A stretch of 64,000 nt of DNA from Alloprevotella tannerae ATCC 51259 (lineage in GTDB: Bacteria > Bacteroidota > Bacteroidia > Bacteroidales > Bacteroidaceae). This document shows, piece by piece, positions 54,881-64,000 of the stretch. The stretch spans positions 737,195 to 801,194 of the forward strand of contig NZ_GG700643.1 in NCBI RefSeq assembly GCF_000159995.1, in the 5' to 3' direction. The position numbers and the translations under genes are program-made. Under the pieces are notes generated by a model. That model ran no database searches, was not told the origin of the DNA, and saw only the letters and a list, made by a program, of their open reading frames with translations. Numbering within the stretch: the stretch's first letter is position 1; every line of letters starts with the position of its first letter.

Positions 54881-55294
54881 ATCTTAATAGGCCATGTGTT
54901 GGAATTTGTTGCCTTGTATTGGCTGCCATGTACTAGAATGGACTGCTTTGTACGGATGCTATGTACCGGAATGAGTTGACAACTTTGGCTCTTAACTTCA
55001 TTCTTCTTTGACACATTTGTGTGTTAAGTTCAGTTAGGCTTGTCGTGGTCTTTTCTTAAGTACGTAGTTAGTTGGCAGTATCGTTTCATGTTTTTGGTTG
55101 ACTATATTTAGTCCTACTTTGAAACTTGCTTGACGGGGCAAAAACTTCTTTTGATCATCGTTGATCGTATGTCGTTTGTGCTTTGGTGCGGCTGAGGTGA
55201 AGAGGATGTGTCGTTGTAGGGCGCGGCGAACCTTTGTCTTTTTGCGCTTGGCTATCCGATGCGGGCGTAGGTGCTTGGTGCGGGGATACAAGAA

Positions 55295-55323
55295 GGGCCT
55301 GCATTTCAGCGAAATGCAGGCCC
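55295..55323 (-). terminator. Hairpin terminator of parC
   Basis: GGGCCTGCATTTC, loop of 3 nt, GAAATGCAGGCCC: a perfect 13-bp stem, followed on the minus strand by TTCTTGT. Confidence 0.7.
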
Positions 55324-55393
55324 ATAATTTCGTGCTTATGTCGGGTGGCGAAGCAGCAGGAGCGAGTTGGTCGTTTGCCCTTTCCGCCGCGCG

Positions 55394-58084
55394 TTAATCC
55401 GCCTGATTGAAAAGATCTTGCGCTTCTTGTTCGGCCTCGTTCGAGTGCTGGTCGTCAGCGGGGGCCGTTTCAGTTTCCGATGCAGCGGCTTCCGCCTTGT
55501 CCGCCTCGGGAACGCGCAGCGGTTCTAACTCCTTGATGCTTTCGACGGCATTGGTCGTCAGTCGTTTGCCCTTGGCCTTAAAGCCCTTGACCGTTACAAA
55601 TTCATCCGCATCGATGATCATCGGGTCGCGATAAGCATCCGCCCCGCCAAAGACGAGTTCGAAGCGCGGGTAAGCCGTATCCGTCAGCAGCAGTAAGCGG
55701 GTGGCCGGATTTTCGTTTAAGAAACAATTGCGGCGCGCTCCGCTTGTGCGCTCCAAGAGGAAGCGCTTCAAATAGGGGAAGCCCTGCTGGTCGCCATCGA
55801 AGAGTGCGGCCGTCCAAACCTTTTCCGGATCATACTTTTCGATTCGTAGGATCTCGCCCTCGTAGTGGTTATTGGGGTCGTAAGTCGTCGTATAATAATC
55901 GCCGTTGGGATGAATGACGAGTACCGCCTCATCGCCGTGAAACTCGCCGAGGTAAGTGCCGCGCTCATCGTAGTTGAGGCGTTGCACATCGGCATCGAAC
56001 CAAACCTTTCGCCCGCCAAGGGTGGAAACGCCGTGGGCCTTAAACACAACGCGCTGCACATCGAGCTTCGTCAGCATATTGCCCCGACTCTGACGCCCCT
56101 TGACGAGTATTTCGGAGAAGTCGCGATCTAAGAAAGGCTTGCGCAACTTCGGGTTGGGCTTCAAGAGCACCTTGATCGTTTCGGCCTCGCCGTTGGGATT
56201 GGCCGTAAAGTATATGATGCGACTGCCCGGCGTCCCTTGCGTGGCGTCATATTCGCGGTCGTGCGTGATGCCGGTTATATTGAAGCGTTTGATGAAGCAA
56301 AGGCCGTCTTTGCCGTCGCGATAGACAATATTATATATAGTGCGGCGGTCGTTCTTTTTGAAAACCGCAATGTGGATCAACTCAGGCTTGCGGTGCTCCT
56401 TCTCGCTTTTCTCCGTGCGCCCGATGAAGACTTTGTCGGCCACACGCACGACCTTGTAAGTGCCGTCGCGATAGAAAAGGATCACGTCGTCGATGTCGGA
56501 ACAGTTGTCTACAAATTCGTCTTTCTTGAGCGAAGTGCCCATAAAGCCGTCGGCGCGGTTGACGTAGAGTTTTTGATTGGCCTCAACCACCTTCGATGCG
56601 ACAATCGTATCGAAAGAACGCAGTTCGGTGCGGCGCGGATGCTCGGCCGCGTATTTGTCGAAAAGCAACTGAAACCAATTGATCGTCACGCCGGTCATAT
56701 TGTTCAGATCCTTGTTGATGCGCGCTACATCGGCCGTCATACGGGCAATGAGTTCGTCGGCCTTTTCTTTATTGAATTTCAGGATGCGCGCCATTTTGAT
56801 TTCGAGCAGGCGCAGAATGTCTTCCTTGGTGACCTCGCGATAAAACTGCGGGTAATAAGGCGTCAGGCGCTCATCAATATGGATGCAGGCAGCATCAGTA
56901 GAGATGGCCTGCTCAAAGGCCTTATCTTTGTAGATGCGCTCTTCGATGAAGATGCGCTCCAATGAAGCGTAGTGGAGACTTTCGAGTAATTCGTGGCGAC
57001 GTATTTCCAATTCGCTACGCAAAAGGCTCATCGTGCGATCCACAGACTGCTGCAAGACTTCGTTGACCGAGAGGAAGCGCGGCTTCTTGTCGGTAATGAC
57101 GACACAGTTGGGCGAGATGGAAACTTCACAATCGGTAAAGGCATAAAGTGCATCGATCGCTTTGTCGGAACTCGTGCCGGGGGCTAAGTGAACGAGAATC
57201 TCTACTTCTGCGGCGGTGTTGTCATCGACCTTGCGCACTTTAATCTTGCCTTTTTCATTGGCGCGCAGGATGGAGTCGATGATGCTCTGCGTCGTCGTGC
57301 CAAAGGGAATTTCGGTGATGACGAGCGTCTTGTTGTTGTCTAATTTGGAAATCTTCGCCCTTACTTTGACCGAGCCGCCGCGGCGTCCTTCTTTATAATT
57401 GGAGACGTCTATGCTGCCGCCCGTTTGAAAGTCGGGGTAGATGGTAAATGCTTCTCCGCGGAGGTATTGAATGGCCGCTTGACACAATTCGCCAAAGTTG
57501 TGGGGCAGGATTTTAGCCGATAGTCCGACGGCGATGCCCTCAGCGCCTTGCGCCAAGAGGAGTGGAAACTTCACGGGCAGCGCGATGGGCTCTTTGTTGC
57601 GGCCGTCGTAAGAGAGTTTCCACGCCGTTGTTTTCGGATTGAAGACTACGTCCAGCGCAAACTTTGAGAGGCGTGCCTCGATGTAACGCGGGGCCGCCGC
57701 GTCGTCGCCCGTTAAGATGTTGCCCCAGTTGCCCTGCGTATCGATCAGCAGATTCTTCTGCCCGAGTTGGACAAGTGCATCGCCGATCGACGCATCGCCG
57801 TGGGGGTGAAACTGCATTGTATGCCCCACGACATTGGCTACCTTATTGTAGCGCCCATCATCGAGGCGCTTCATCGCGTGGAGGATGCGGCGCTGCACGG
57901 GCTTCAAGCCGTCGTCGGAGTGAGGAACGGCTCTTTCGAGAATCACATAAGAGGCATAATCGAGAAACCAGTTGCGATACATCCCCGTCAGTGGGTGGCG
58001 GCCGGTTTCGCTGCTTGCATCTGCGGGTTTATAAGTAGAGTGGGCTTCCGTTAATGTTGCGTCGTTTTCAATCTGCTCTGCCAT
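55394..58084 (-). CDS. parC: DNA topoisomerase IV subunit A
   Basis: An 896-residue type IIA topoisomerase A subunit. The N-terminal winged helix has GLKPVQRRILHAM, the QRR-loop region HPHGDASIGDALV, and the catalytic Tyr sits in AAAPRYIEARLS. The C-terminal beta-pinwheel contains only a degenerate GyrA box (KGRQSRGNMLTK), which favours topoisomerase IV over gyrase. An acidic low-complexity tail (EAAASETETAPADDQ) ends the protein. Gene parE is not nearby. Confidence 0.9.
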   Translation of the reverse strand: MAEQIENDATLTEAHSTYKPADASSETGRHPLTGMYRNWFLDYASYVILERAVPHSDDGLKPVQRRILHAMKRLDDGRYNKVANVVGHTMQFHPHGDASIGDALVQLGQKNLLIDTQGNWGNILTGDDAAAPRYIEARLSKFALDVVFNPKTTAWKLSYDGRNKEPIALPVKFPLLLAQGAEGIAVGLSAKILPHNFGELCQAAIQYLRGEAFTIYPDFQTGGSIDVSNYKEGRRGGSVKVRAKISKLDNNKTLVITEIPFGTTTQSIIDSILRANEKGKIKVRKVDDNTAAEVEILVHLAPGTSSDKAIDALYAFTDCEVSISPNCVVITDKKPRFLSVNEVLQQSVDRTMSLLRSELEIRRHELLESLHYASLERIFIEERIYKDKAFEQAISTDAACIHIDERLTPYYPQFYREVTKEDILRLLEIKMARILKFNKEKADELIARMTADVARINKDLNNMTGVTINWFQLLFDKYAAEHPRRTELRSFDTIVASKVVEANQKLYVNRADGFMGTSLKKDEFVDNCSDIDDVILFYRDGTYKVVRVADKVFIGRTEKSEKEHRKPELIHIAVFKKNDRRTIYNIVYRDGKDGLCFIKRFNITGITHDREYDATQGTPGSRIIYFTANPNGEAETIKVLLKPNPKLRKPFLDRDFSEILVKGRQSRGNMLTKLDVQRVVFKAHGVSTLGGRKVWFDADVQRLNYDERGTYLGEFHGDEAVLVIHPNGDYYTTTYDPNNHYEGEILRIEKYDPEKVWTAALFDGDQQGFPYLKRFLLERTSGARRNCFLNENPATRLLLLTDTAYPRFELVFGGADAYRDPMIIDADEFVTVKGFKAKGKRLTTNAVESIKELEPLRVPEADKAEAAASETETAPADDQHSNEAEQEAQDLFNQAD

Positions 58085-58268
58085 ATTTGTACGTTTACCG
58101 TGAAGAGACGCACGCTGCTCTGCTGCGGTGCGAGTCGTTCGGGTTGAAGGTCGGTTTATTCCGACTTTAGGTGGAGAGGTAAGCGCTCAAGCAAGCGCAG
58201 TAGGCCTCCTTTTCGGGCAAAATTACGAAAAAAGCCTTTCTTTTCTGCGTAAATTGTAAGAAAATGCC

Positions 58269-58276
58269 TAACTTTG
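58269..58276 (+). promoter_or_regulatory. -7 box of tRNA-Leu
   Basis: TAACTTTG, 11 nt upstream of the mature tRNA 5' end. Confidence 0.6.
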
Positions 58277-58287
58277 CGCCCACGAAT

Positions 58288-58369
58288 GCGCCTGTGGCGA
58301 AATTGGTAGACGCGCCAGACTTAGGATCTGGTGATTTCGGTCGTGTAGGTTCGAGTCCTATCAGGCGCA
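58288..58369 (+). tRNA. tRNA-Leu (anticodon TAG)
   Basis: An 82-nt class II tRNA: acceptor arms GCGCCTG and CAGGCGC with discriminator A, D arm with GGCGAAATTGGTAGACGC, anticodon stem CCAGA/TCTGG with loop CTTAGGA, a variable arm around TGATTTCGGTC, and T arm GTAGGTTCGAGTCCTAT. CCA is not encoded. A terminator follows at 58382. Confidence 0.95.
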
Positions 58370-58381
58370 CACTTATTTAGC

Positions 58382-58419
58382 AGACAAGACCCCTTATCGG
58401 TGGTCTTGTTTATTTTTAT
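58382..58419 (+). terminator. Terminator after tRNA-Leu
   Basis: ACAAGACC and GGTCTTGT pair around a short loop and are followed by TTATTTTTA. Confidence 0.8.
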
Positions 58420-58575
58420 ACCTACACGCAACTTTATATAGCAAGCGGTGCGATGGCTGTAGCCTTTGTATGTTTGTAAGTGTACCGCAGCTTGCGGTTG
58501 TGCTCCTAAATCGGCTTTACTAAAGTTGAGGTGAAAGAGGGTGGCCTCAGAGCTTCTTCAAACACTATTGAGCCT

Positions 58576-58602
58576 ATAAAAAACGGAGCTAAGTAGCTCC
58601 GT
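58576..58602 (-). terminator. Rho-independent terminator of the ABC exporter gene
   Basis: On the minus strand ACGGAGCTACTTAGCTCCGT folds into an 8-bp stem followed by TTTTTT. Confidence 0.85.
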
Positions 58603-58609
58603 TGCGTGG

Positions 58610-60328
58610 TTAATGGTGCTCTAAATCGAGCACTTGTGTGCAATATTGCAGGACTTCCGGACGATGCGTAACGACAATGACCGTGCGCCCTTCGAAAGTG
58701 CTAACGATGTTTTGCAAGACGCGGCGCTCTGTCTCTGTGTCGAGAGCCGACGTGGCCTCATCGAGTAAGAGGAAAGGCGCACGCCGGAGCAAGGCTCTGG
58801 CAATGGCGATGCGCTGCGCTTGTCCTTCGGAGAGTCCCGTGCCTCCTTCGCCGCAAATGCTCTCGATGCCGTCGGGCAATTCGCTGATGAAGTCGGCCGC
58901 GGCCAAGCGCAAAGCCTCGTGGAGTTCTTCGTCGGTAGCATCAGGCCGCCCGAGCAAGAGATTTTCCTTGATCGTGCCGCTCAGCAGCGTGTTGCCTTGC
59001 GGAACATAAGCAAAGTTACAGCGCGTATCGGGCGATGCTTCTAAGCGCAAACCTTGCGCGTCGTAAAGATAAAGCGAACCGGCCTGCGCACGAATCAGAT
59101 TGAGTAGCAGACGGACGAGCGTCGTCTTCCCGCTACCCGTTTCGCCCAAGATTGCCGTAATACTTTGCGGCGGGAAGTCGTAGGAGAAATTGTCGAAAAT
59201 CTTTTTACTTCCTTTTTCATAAGCAAAGGTGAGGTGCTCCAAGCGCAGTCCGACGCGGCCGGAGAGCAGCCGATCGCCTTTGGTCGCTTCGTGGTGTATG
59301 TTCTCAAGTTCCATCAATCGCTCCGTAGCCGTAAAAGCACTGATGAAGAGCGGGACGTAGCGCGCCAATTGGCGGGCCGGCCCTTGAATTTGCCCTACGA
59401 GTTGGATAAAAGCAATGAGTGCGCCGTAGGTAATCAAGCCCCGCTGCAGACTGACCGTACCCCACGTGAAGGTAAGCATATAACCGGCGATGAAACCGGC
59501 ATTGATGACCGTAGAAGAAACCGTGCTGTATTTTGTTTTGCGGAGCGTTTCGCGGTAGAGTAGATTTTGCAGTGAAGACAGACGGTCGAGCATCGTTCGT
59601 TGTCGACCGAGCGTTTTAATCACAACGACGTGCTGAAGACTTTCTTGAAGCAACGACTGAATCTTGCTATCGTTGTCGCGGATAACGTGCGTCAGTCGGC
59701 GCAGTTTGCGCATATACAGTTTGCTGCAAATAACAAAGAAGGGTACGATAATGACAACGATTAAAGCCAGCGTCTTGTCCATCCAAAAAAGGAAGAGGAA
59801 GGCACCCAAGAACTTTACGATGGTCGTGAAGAAAGAGGGGAAATTCTCCGTTAGCAGTGTGATGACGGTATAGACATCTGTCTCTAAGCGGTTCAAGAGG
59901 TTGCCCGTATGGTAAGCACGCAACTCCCGCCAGCCGCTGCTTAAGAGTCGGGCGTAGAGGTCGTGCTGTATCTTATTTTGTGCGCGCACACCGAGTACGG
60001 CGCTAACCCAGCGCGAGCAGATGCCCAAGCCGACTTGCCCGCAGGCAAAGCATACTAAGAGGAAGATGGCCCATTTCAGGCTAAACTGCGTGTCGACGCC
60101 CGTCGCAATGTCTATGGCCAGCTTCGTGGCCCATACGAAGAGCAGATCCAAGGCTACGACCCCAAGACCAATGACTACATTCATCAGGGCTTGCGTGCGA
60201 TAGCCTTGCCACATTTTCCATAACCATTTCAGAAGAGAAGGATATGAAGAGAGGTGGATGGCGCTATCGCCGGCCGAAGAGGCTGACGAGCGACGGAAGA
60301 GACTCATTAAGCGGTTCAAGCTGATCAT
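58610..60328 (-). CDS. ABC exporter (permease plus ATPase)
   Basis: A 572-residue half-transporter with six predicted membrane helices (res ~45-330) and a C-terminal ATPase: Walker A LGETGSGKTTLVRLLL, Walker B FLLLDEATSALD and H-loop VTHRPE. The signature motif reads LSEGQAQRIAIARALL, with Glu in place of the second-position Gly of LSGGQ; this variant occurs in a subset of exporters. It probably works as a homodimer or with an unlinked partner. Start at 60328; an in-frame ATG at 60307 is an alternative. Confidence 0.88.
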   Translation of the reverse strand: MISLNRLMSLFRRSSASSAGDSAIHLSSYPSLLKWLWKMWQGYRTQALMNVVIGLGVVALDLLFVWATKLAIDIATGVDTQFSLKWAIFLLVCFACGQVGLGICSRWVSAVLGVRAQNKIQHDLYARLLSSGWRELRAYHTGNLLNRLETDVYTVITLLTENFPSFFTTIVKFLGAFLFLFWMDKTLALIVVIIVPFFVICSKLYMRKLRRLTHVIRDNDSKIQSLLQESLQHVVVIKTLGRQRTMLDRLSSLQNLLYRETLRKTKYSTVSSTVINAGFIAGYMLTFTWGTVSLQRGLITYGALIAFIQLVGQIQGPARQLARYVPLFISAFTATERLMELENIHHEATKGDRLLSGRVGLRLEHLTFAYEKGSKKIFDNFSYDFPPQSITAILGETGSGKTTLVRLLLNLIRAQAGSLYLYDAQGLRLEASPDTRCNFAYVPQGNTLLSGTIKENLLLGRPDATDEELHEALRLAAADFISELPDGIESICGEGGTGLSEGQAQRIAIARALLRRAPFLLLDEATSALDTETERRVLQNIVSTFEGRTVIVVTHRPEVLQYCTQVLDLEHH

Positions 60329-60378
60329 TGTCTGTGGCTTATTGATAAGGATGAAAGCGCAGGGCGTCGGCGCTCTGC

Positions 60379-61299
60379 TTAATGGCGGTGATCAGCGCCC
60401 CAAAGCATTTTATCGCGCAAGGTGTCGAAAAACTTTAAGTGCTCCACTTTGACGACGCCGACTGTGTGGCGTGCGCGGCGCAGATGTATTTCGATCGTCT
60501 CAGACAGGCTTTCGCTGCGACCGTCTATGGAAAGCAGATAGCGATGCGAGCGACTCTTGACTGTTAGGCGAATATCAACATCGTCCTTTACAACGAAGGG
60601 GCGCACATTCAGACTGTGCGGCGCAACGGGCGCAATACAGAAAGCGTCGGAGTCGGGCGCAATGATCGGGCCGCCTACGCTCAGAGCATAAGCTGTAGAG
60701 CCGGTTGGCGTACTGACAATAAGGCCGTCGGCAATATAGTCGGCCAGCAAATCGCCGTTGATCTCTGTGCGTATGTTGATTAGCGAGGAGTTGTCATGCT
60801 TTAGTAAGGCTACCTCATTAAGGGCATAAGGAAAGGTGCGCAGGGGGTGATCGCTGTTGCAATTTACGGCGATTACCGAGTGAGATTCTACGACATTCTG
60901 ACCATTATTATAGATGGCTTCGAGCGCTTCCGGGATGCGCTCGGGAGAGACATCGGCCAAGAAACCCAGATGTCCCGTATTGATACCAAGAATCGGGATG
61001 CCGCGATCGCCAATGGCAGCAGCCGTGCGCAGAAACGTGCCATCTCCCCCCATCGATACGGCTAAGTCGGCCGTAAAAGGACTGTTGCGGTGCAATAGTT
61101 CGTAGACGCAAGAGTCGATCAAGCCTCTGCGCCGAAGAAAGCCGGCAAAGTTTTCTTCAATCATTATCCGCGCTCCGCGCGCCTCAAAGCCTGCGAGCAC
61201 AGCTGCAATGCAGCTGCTCTTCTCGTCTTGATGCTTATTGCCGAAGAGAGCTATGCGGCGCGTTTTTTCTGTTGTAAAATTCAAAGTTCCCGATCTCAC
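60379..61299 (-). CDS. nadK: NAD kinase
   Basis: A 306-residue enzyme that makes NADP from NAD and ATP. The GGDGT motif is in AVSMGGDGTFLRTAA, then GINTGHLGFLADVSP, ALNEVALLKHDN and the TPTGSTAYALSVGGPI loop. The frame opens with GTG at 61299; an in-frame TTG at 61284 is the alternative, and no ATG precedes the conserved region. It is divergent from pdxJ with a 65-bp gap. Confidence 0.93.
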   Translation of the reverse strand: MRSGTLNFTTEKTRRIALFGNKHQDEKSSCIAAVLAGFEARGARIMIEENFAGFLRRRGLIDSCVYELLHRNSPFTADLAVSMGGDGTFLRTAAAIGDRGIPILGINTGHLGFLADVSPERIPEALEAIYNNGQNVVESHSVIAVNCNSDHPLRTFPYALNEVALLKHDNSSLINIRTEINGDLLADYIADGLIVSTPTGSTAYALSVGGPIIAPDSDAFCIAPVAPHSLNVRPFVVKDDVDIRLTVKSRSHRYLLSIDGRSESLSETIEIHLRRARHTVGVVKVEHLKFFDTLRDKMLWGADHRH

Positions 61300-61316
61300 G
61301 TCTCGTCAAATATGCT

Positions 61317-61324
61317 TAACTTTG
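61317..61324 (+). promoter_or_regulatory. -7 box of pdxJ
   Basis: TAACTTTG in the 65-bp gap between nadK and pdxJ, giving a leader of about 37 nt. On the other strand CATATTTG (plus 61307-61314) may serve nadK with almost no leader. Confidence 0.6.
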
Positions 61325-61364
61325 CAAAAGTAAGGATTAATAGACGAAAAAGACTGCATAACGC

Positions 61365-62078
61365 ATGACAAAGTTAAGTGTGAACATCAATAAAATAGCG
61401 ACACTGCGCAACGCTCGCGGAGGCAATAATCCCGACGTCTTGGCTGTGGCGCTTGATTGTGTACGCTTCGGCGCACAAGGTATAACCGTGCATCCGCGGC
61501 CGGACGAGCGCCATATTCGCCGTAGCGATGTGCACTTGCTGCGGCCCGCATTGGACGTGGAATTTAATATTGAAGGTTATCCTTCTGACGACTTTATTGA
61601 TTTGGTCTGCGAAGTCGGGCCGGCGCAAGTGACGCTGGTGCCTGATAAGCCGGGCCAGTTGACGTCGAACCACGGCTGGGATACGCGGGCAAACCTTTCA
61701 CAACTGACAGACATCGTTGGGCGCTTTAAGGAGAAAGGCATCCGCACGAGTATCTTTATTTCGGCTGAGAATGAAATGGCAGAATATGCTAAGCGGGCGG
61801 GGGCTGATCGTGTAGAGCTTTATACAGAGCCTTACGCGGCCAATTATGCTACCGACAGAGAAGCTGCTATACGCCCCTTTGTGGAGACGGCTGATTATGT
61901 ACGCCAAATAGGGCTTGGTTTAAATGCGGGCCACGACTTGAGTTTGCAGAATCTTTCGTTCTTTCATCAACAAATACCTTGGGCAGACGAAGTGAGTATC
62001 GGGCACGCCCTGATTTCGGATGCGCTTTACCTTGGACTGCACAATACTATTCAACAATATCTTAACTGCTTAAAGTAA
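61365..62078 (+). CDS. pdxJ: Pyridoxine 5'-phosphate synthase
   Basis: A 237-residue TIM-barrel enzyme that joins 1-deoxyxylulose 5-phosphate and aminoacetone phosphate in vitamin B6 synthesis. Diagnostic segments are [57 protein letters not shown] and [13 protein letters not shown]. The DJ-1 family gene follows 4-7 nt later. Confidence 0.95.
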   Translation: MTKLSVNINKIATLRNARGGNNPDVLAVALDCVRFGAQGITVHPRPDERHIRRSDVHLLRPALDVEFNIEGYPSDDFIDLVCEVGPAQVTLVPDKPGQLTSNHGWDTRANLSQLTDIVGRFKEKGIRTSIFISAENEMAEYAKRAGADRVELYTEPYAANYATDREAAIRPFVETADYVRQIGLGLNAGHDLSLQNLSFFHQQIPWADEVSIGHALISDALYLGLHNTIQQYLNCLK

Positions 62079-62085
62079 TCATATG

Positions 62086-62646
62086 ATGGTATATATCTTC
62101 TTGGCTGATGGGTTTGAGGAGTCGGAGGCTTTATTGCCGGCTGATATTTTGAAAAGGGCAGGTCTTGATGTGTGCTTAGTAAGCATTACGGCGGACAAAC
62201 TCGTCGCTTCGAGTCACGGCTTCAAGATTATGGCAGATGCCGTCTTTACTGAGATTGATTTGACGCAGGCCGCGGCGCTTATTATGCCGGGCGGGATGCC
62301 GGGCGCTCAAAACTTGTGCGACTTTGCTCCCTTGCGCGAGGCGATCATAAAGCAAAATGAGCGCGGCGGTTTGTTGTGCGCTATCTGTGCCGCACCAATG
62401 ACGCTTGGCGCTGCCGGCGTCTTGAAAGATAAGCGGGCTACGTGCTATCCGGGCTTTGAAAAATATTTGGATTGTAAAGTCTATACGGAACGACTCGTAG
62501 AAGAAGATGGCCATATCATTACCGGGCGCGGCCCCGGCGCAGCGGCCGAATTTGGCTTTACCATTGCCGAGCGCCTTACGTCGGCTGATTGTGTGGCGCA
62601 ATTGCGTCAAGGTATGATTTATGCGCCGACCACTTATCTGCCATAA
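62086..62646 (+). CDS. DJ-1/PfpI family protein
   Basis: A 186-residue protein: IFLADGFEESEALLPADIL supplies the conserved Glu, IMPGGMPGAQNL the oxyanion region, and LLCAICAAPMTLGAAGVL the nucleophile Cys elbow. It is closest to DJ-1/YajL proteins linked to carbonyl or oxidative damage repair. Start at the second Met (62086); the first, 62083, is equally possible. Probably co-transcribed with pdxJ. Confidence 0.9.
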   Translation: MVYIFLADGFEESEALLPADILKRAGLDVCLVSITADKLVASSHGFKIMADAVFTEIDLTQAAALIMPGGMPGAQNLCDFAPLREAIIKQNERGGLLCAICAAPMTLGAAGVLKDKRATCYPGFEKYLDCKVYTERLVEEDGHIITGRGPGAAAEFGFTIAERLTSADCVAQLRQGMIYAPTTYLP

Positions 62647-62780
62647 GTTCTTCCGCTCTCGTTCGTCTACATATATAATAATGTGTGCCTGCTGCTGATA
62701 GGCTTGTTGGGCTTAAGACGCCTTATAATAATGTGTACGCGCCGTCAGTTGATTAGGTTTTTATTCAATAGCATTCTCTT

Positions 62781-64000
62781 TTGACTTCCACTCCGCTCCT
62801 CTCACAAGCTATCAAATATCTGAAAGGTGTAGGCCCGCGCAGGGCTGAACTGCTCAGTAAGGAATTGCATATTGATTCGCTGGGCGACTTGCTTTATACC
62901 TTTCCCTTTCGCTACATTGATCGCAGCGAAGTGCACGAGATACAAGCTTTGCAGGAAGGAATGCCTTACGTGCAAATTCGCGGCCGCTTTATTTCTTTTA
63001 GTGAGGAAGGAGAAGGGCGTAAGAAGCGTATTTCGGCTGTATTTACAGATGGGACAGGCTATGTGGACGTCGTTTGGTTCGCAGGTTTGAAATATGTGAA
63101 GGAAACTTTGCGTTACGATGAAACTTATTTATTGCTCGGAACGCCGAAGCTTTTTGCCCGACGCATTTCATTTGCGCATCCCGAACTGGAAAAGATTGCG
63201 CCCGACGCGCCTTTGCAGAATTTAGGTTTGCAGCCGGTTTATCATACGACAGAGCGGATGAAGAAGATGGGCTTTACTTCAAAGTCTATGTCAAAGCTGA
63301 TGCAAGCAGCTTTTGCCTTGATTGAAAGTACGCCGCTGCCCGAGACTTTGCCGGCGTGGTTTGTGCAAAAGCATCAGTTGATGGAGCTGACAAAGGCTTT
63401 GCTTACGGCTCACTTCCCGCCCTCTTCTGCGGCACTCCCTGAAGCTTTGCGCCGCCTAAAGTTTGAAGAACTTTTTTATTTGCAGCTGGATATTCTGCGC
63501 TATATGAAGCATCGCCAACTTTCGGTGCAAGGTTTTTGTTTCCCTAAAGTTGGCAACCTCTTTCTACGTTTCTTTCATGAGCGCCTGCCTTTTGAATTAA
63601 CGGGGGCGCAAAAGCGAGTGATTCGCGAAATACGCAATGACGTCGGTAGCGGGCGGCAAATGAATCGCTTATTGCAAGGCGATGTCGGCAGCGGAAAGAC
63701 AATGGTAGCTTTGATGGCTTGCTTATTAGCGCTCGACAATGGCTTTCAGGCCTGCATTATGGCGCCGACAGAGATTCTCGCCGAGCAGCATTTGGCAACT
63801 ATCACGGCGTTTCTTGGCGATTTGCCCTTGCGTGTCGCCCTTCTGACGGGTATTGTGAAAGGTAAGGCGCGCCAAGAAATCTTGGATGGCGTAGCTGATG
63901 GCTCCGTTCAATTGCTGATCGGCACGCACACGTTAATAGAGCCGACCGTCCGCTTTCTCAACTTAGGCTTAGCCGTTATCGATGAGCAACACCGATTCGG
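62781..64000 (+). CDS. recG: ATP-dependent DNA helicase RecG (N-terminal part)
   Basis: About 406 codons, open at the window edge. The first TTG after an upstream in-frame stop (at 62769) gives a start of LTSTPLLSQAIKYLKGVGPR, then ELLSKELHIDSLGDLLYTFP and FRYIDRSEV, all typical of RecG. The wedge OB-fold (YVQIRGRFISFSEEGEGRKK) and the helicase Walker A RLLQGDVGSGKTMVALMA follow, and the window ends within the DEQHRFG box. RecG remodels stalled forks. A TTG start is the only option that fits. Confidence 0.9.
   Translation, partial: MTSTPLLSQAIKYLKGVGPRRAELLSKELHIDSLGDLLYTFPFRYIDRSEVHEIQALQEGMPYVQIRGRFISFSEEGEGRKKRISAVFTDGTGYVDVVWFAGLKYVKETLRYDETYLLLGTPKLFARRISFAHPELEKIAPDAPLQNLGLQPVYHTTERMKKMGFTSKSMSKLMQAAFALIESTPLPETLPAWFVQKHQLMELTKALLTAHFPPSSAALPEALRRLKFEELFYLQLDILRYMKHRQLSVQGFCFPKVGNLFLRFFHERLPFELTGAQKRVIREIRNDVGSGRQMNRLLQGDVGSGKTMVALMACLLALDNGFQACIMAPTEILAEQHLATITAFLGDLPLRVALLTGIVKGKARQEILDGVADGSVQLLIGTHTLIEPTVRFLNLGLAVIDEQHRF

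Larger units (their letters stand above)
54433..55290. other. Intergenic region with 22-bp array
   Basis: About 860 bp upstream of the SIR2-TPR gene. A TACCTTTG box on the minus strand lies at plus 54532-54539. The family 5 array is at 54793-54880. Frames here lack recognisable domains. Confidence 0.55.

Overview
The window comes from a member of the Bacteroidetes, most likely order Bacteroidales. Three lines of evidence support this. A complete type IX secretion core (porP-porK-porL-porM-porN) is present, with gldH nearby. Promoters follow the Bacteroidetes pattern (TTTG, about 19-20 nt, then TAnnTTTG), and genes lack Shine-Dalgarno-type leaders. Several proteins belong to families typical of the phylum (DUF6029-like barrel, Omp28-like, DUF2795, orphan RicT, ATP-type PEP carboxykinase). 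The genus cannot be fixed from the sequence alone; a Prevotellaceae- or Porphyromonadaceae-like oral or gut anaerobe is my inference.

Layout. 1-575: end of an rRNA operon (23S 3' end, 5S, terminator). 1.6-3.6 kb: ptb-buk, which makes ATP from butyryl-CoA or related acyl-CoAs. 4.6-7.8 kb: three tandem ankyrin-repeat lipoproteins and a small membrane protein. 8-10.8 kb: holB-ricT-gldH. 12-14 kb: LTA-synthase-like sulfatase-fold membrane enzyme. 14.2-18 kb: an envelope cluster of TlpA-type thioredoxin, DUF6029-like barrel, Omp28-like lipoprotein and a protein with a T9SS sorting domain. 18.5-19.1 kb: a secreted protein of unknown function. 20.2-26.4 kb: the T9SS core operon. 27.8-31.1 kb: upp, pckA and a DUF2795 gene. 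31.8-37.2 kb: a methyltransferase-like protein, dsbD and a secreted unknown. 37.3-41.4 kb: priA, lolD, cvfB. 41.4-44 kb: a 2.5-kb stretch without a convincing gene. 44-52 kb, all minus strand: a C10-peptidase-like lipoprotein lacking its catalytic Cys and His, an SDR, an MsbA-like ABC exporter, RNase HI, argS and a class A acid phosphatase. 52.3-54.4 kb: a SIR2-plus-TPR protein, AT-rich, likely imported and possibly anti-phage. 55.4-64 kb: topoisomerase IV subunit A, tRNA-Leu, a second ABC exporter, nadK, pdxJ, a DJ-1 family gene and the start of recG.

The most unusual signal is non-coding. Nine intergenic regions each carry one short array of 3-5 imperfect units with a strict period of 21 or 22 bp. 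Every intergenic stretch longer than about 700 bp has exactly one. They fall into at least five sequence families that share no obvious primary sequence. Many units have internal dyad symmetry, and the period is about two turns of B-DNA. I know no described element with this behaviour. Separately, a roughly 120-bp three-hairpin REP/MITE-like element occurs four times (11.3, 26.8, 27.0 and 27.4 kb). At two loci it sits beside a 22-bp array, and those two loci are in mirror-image orientation on either side of the envelope and T9SS block. Two compact sRNA candidates, each with promoter and terminator, also stand out.
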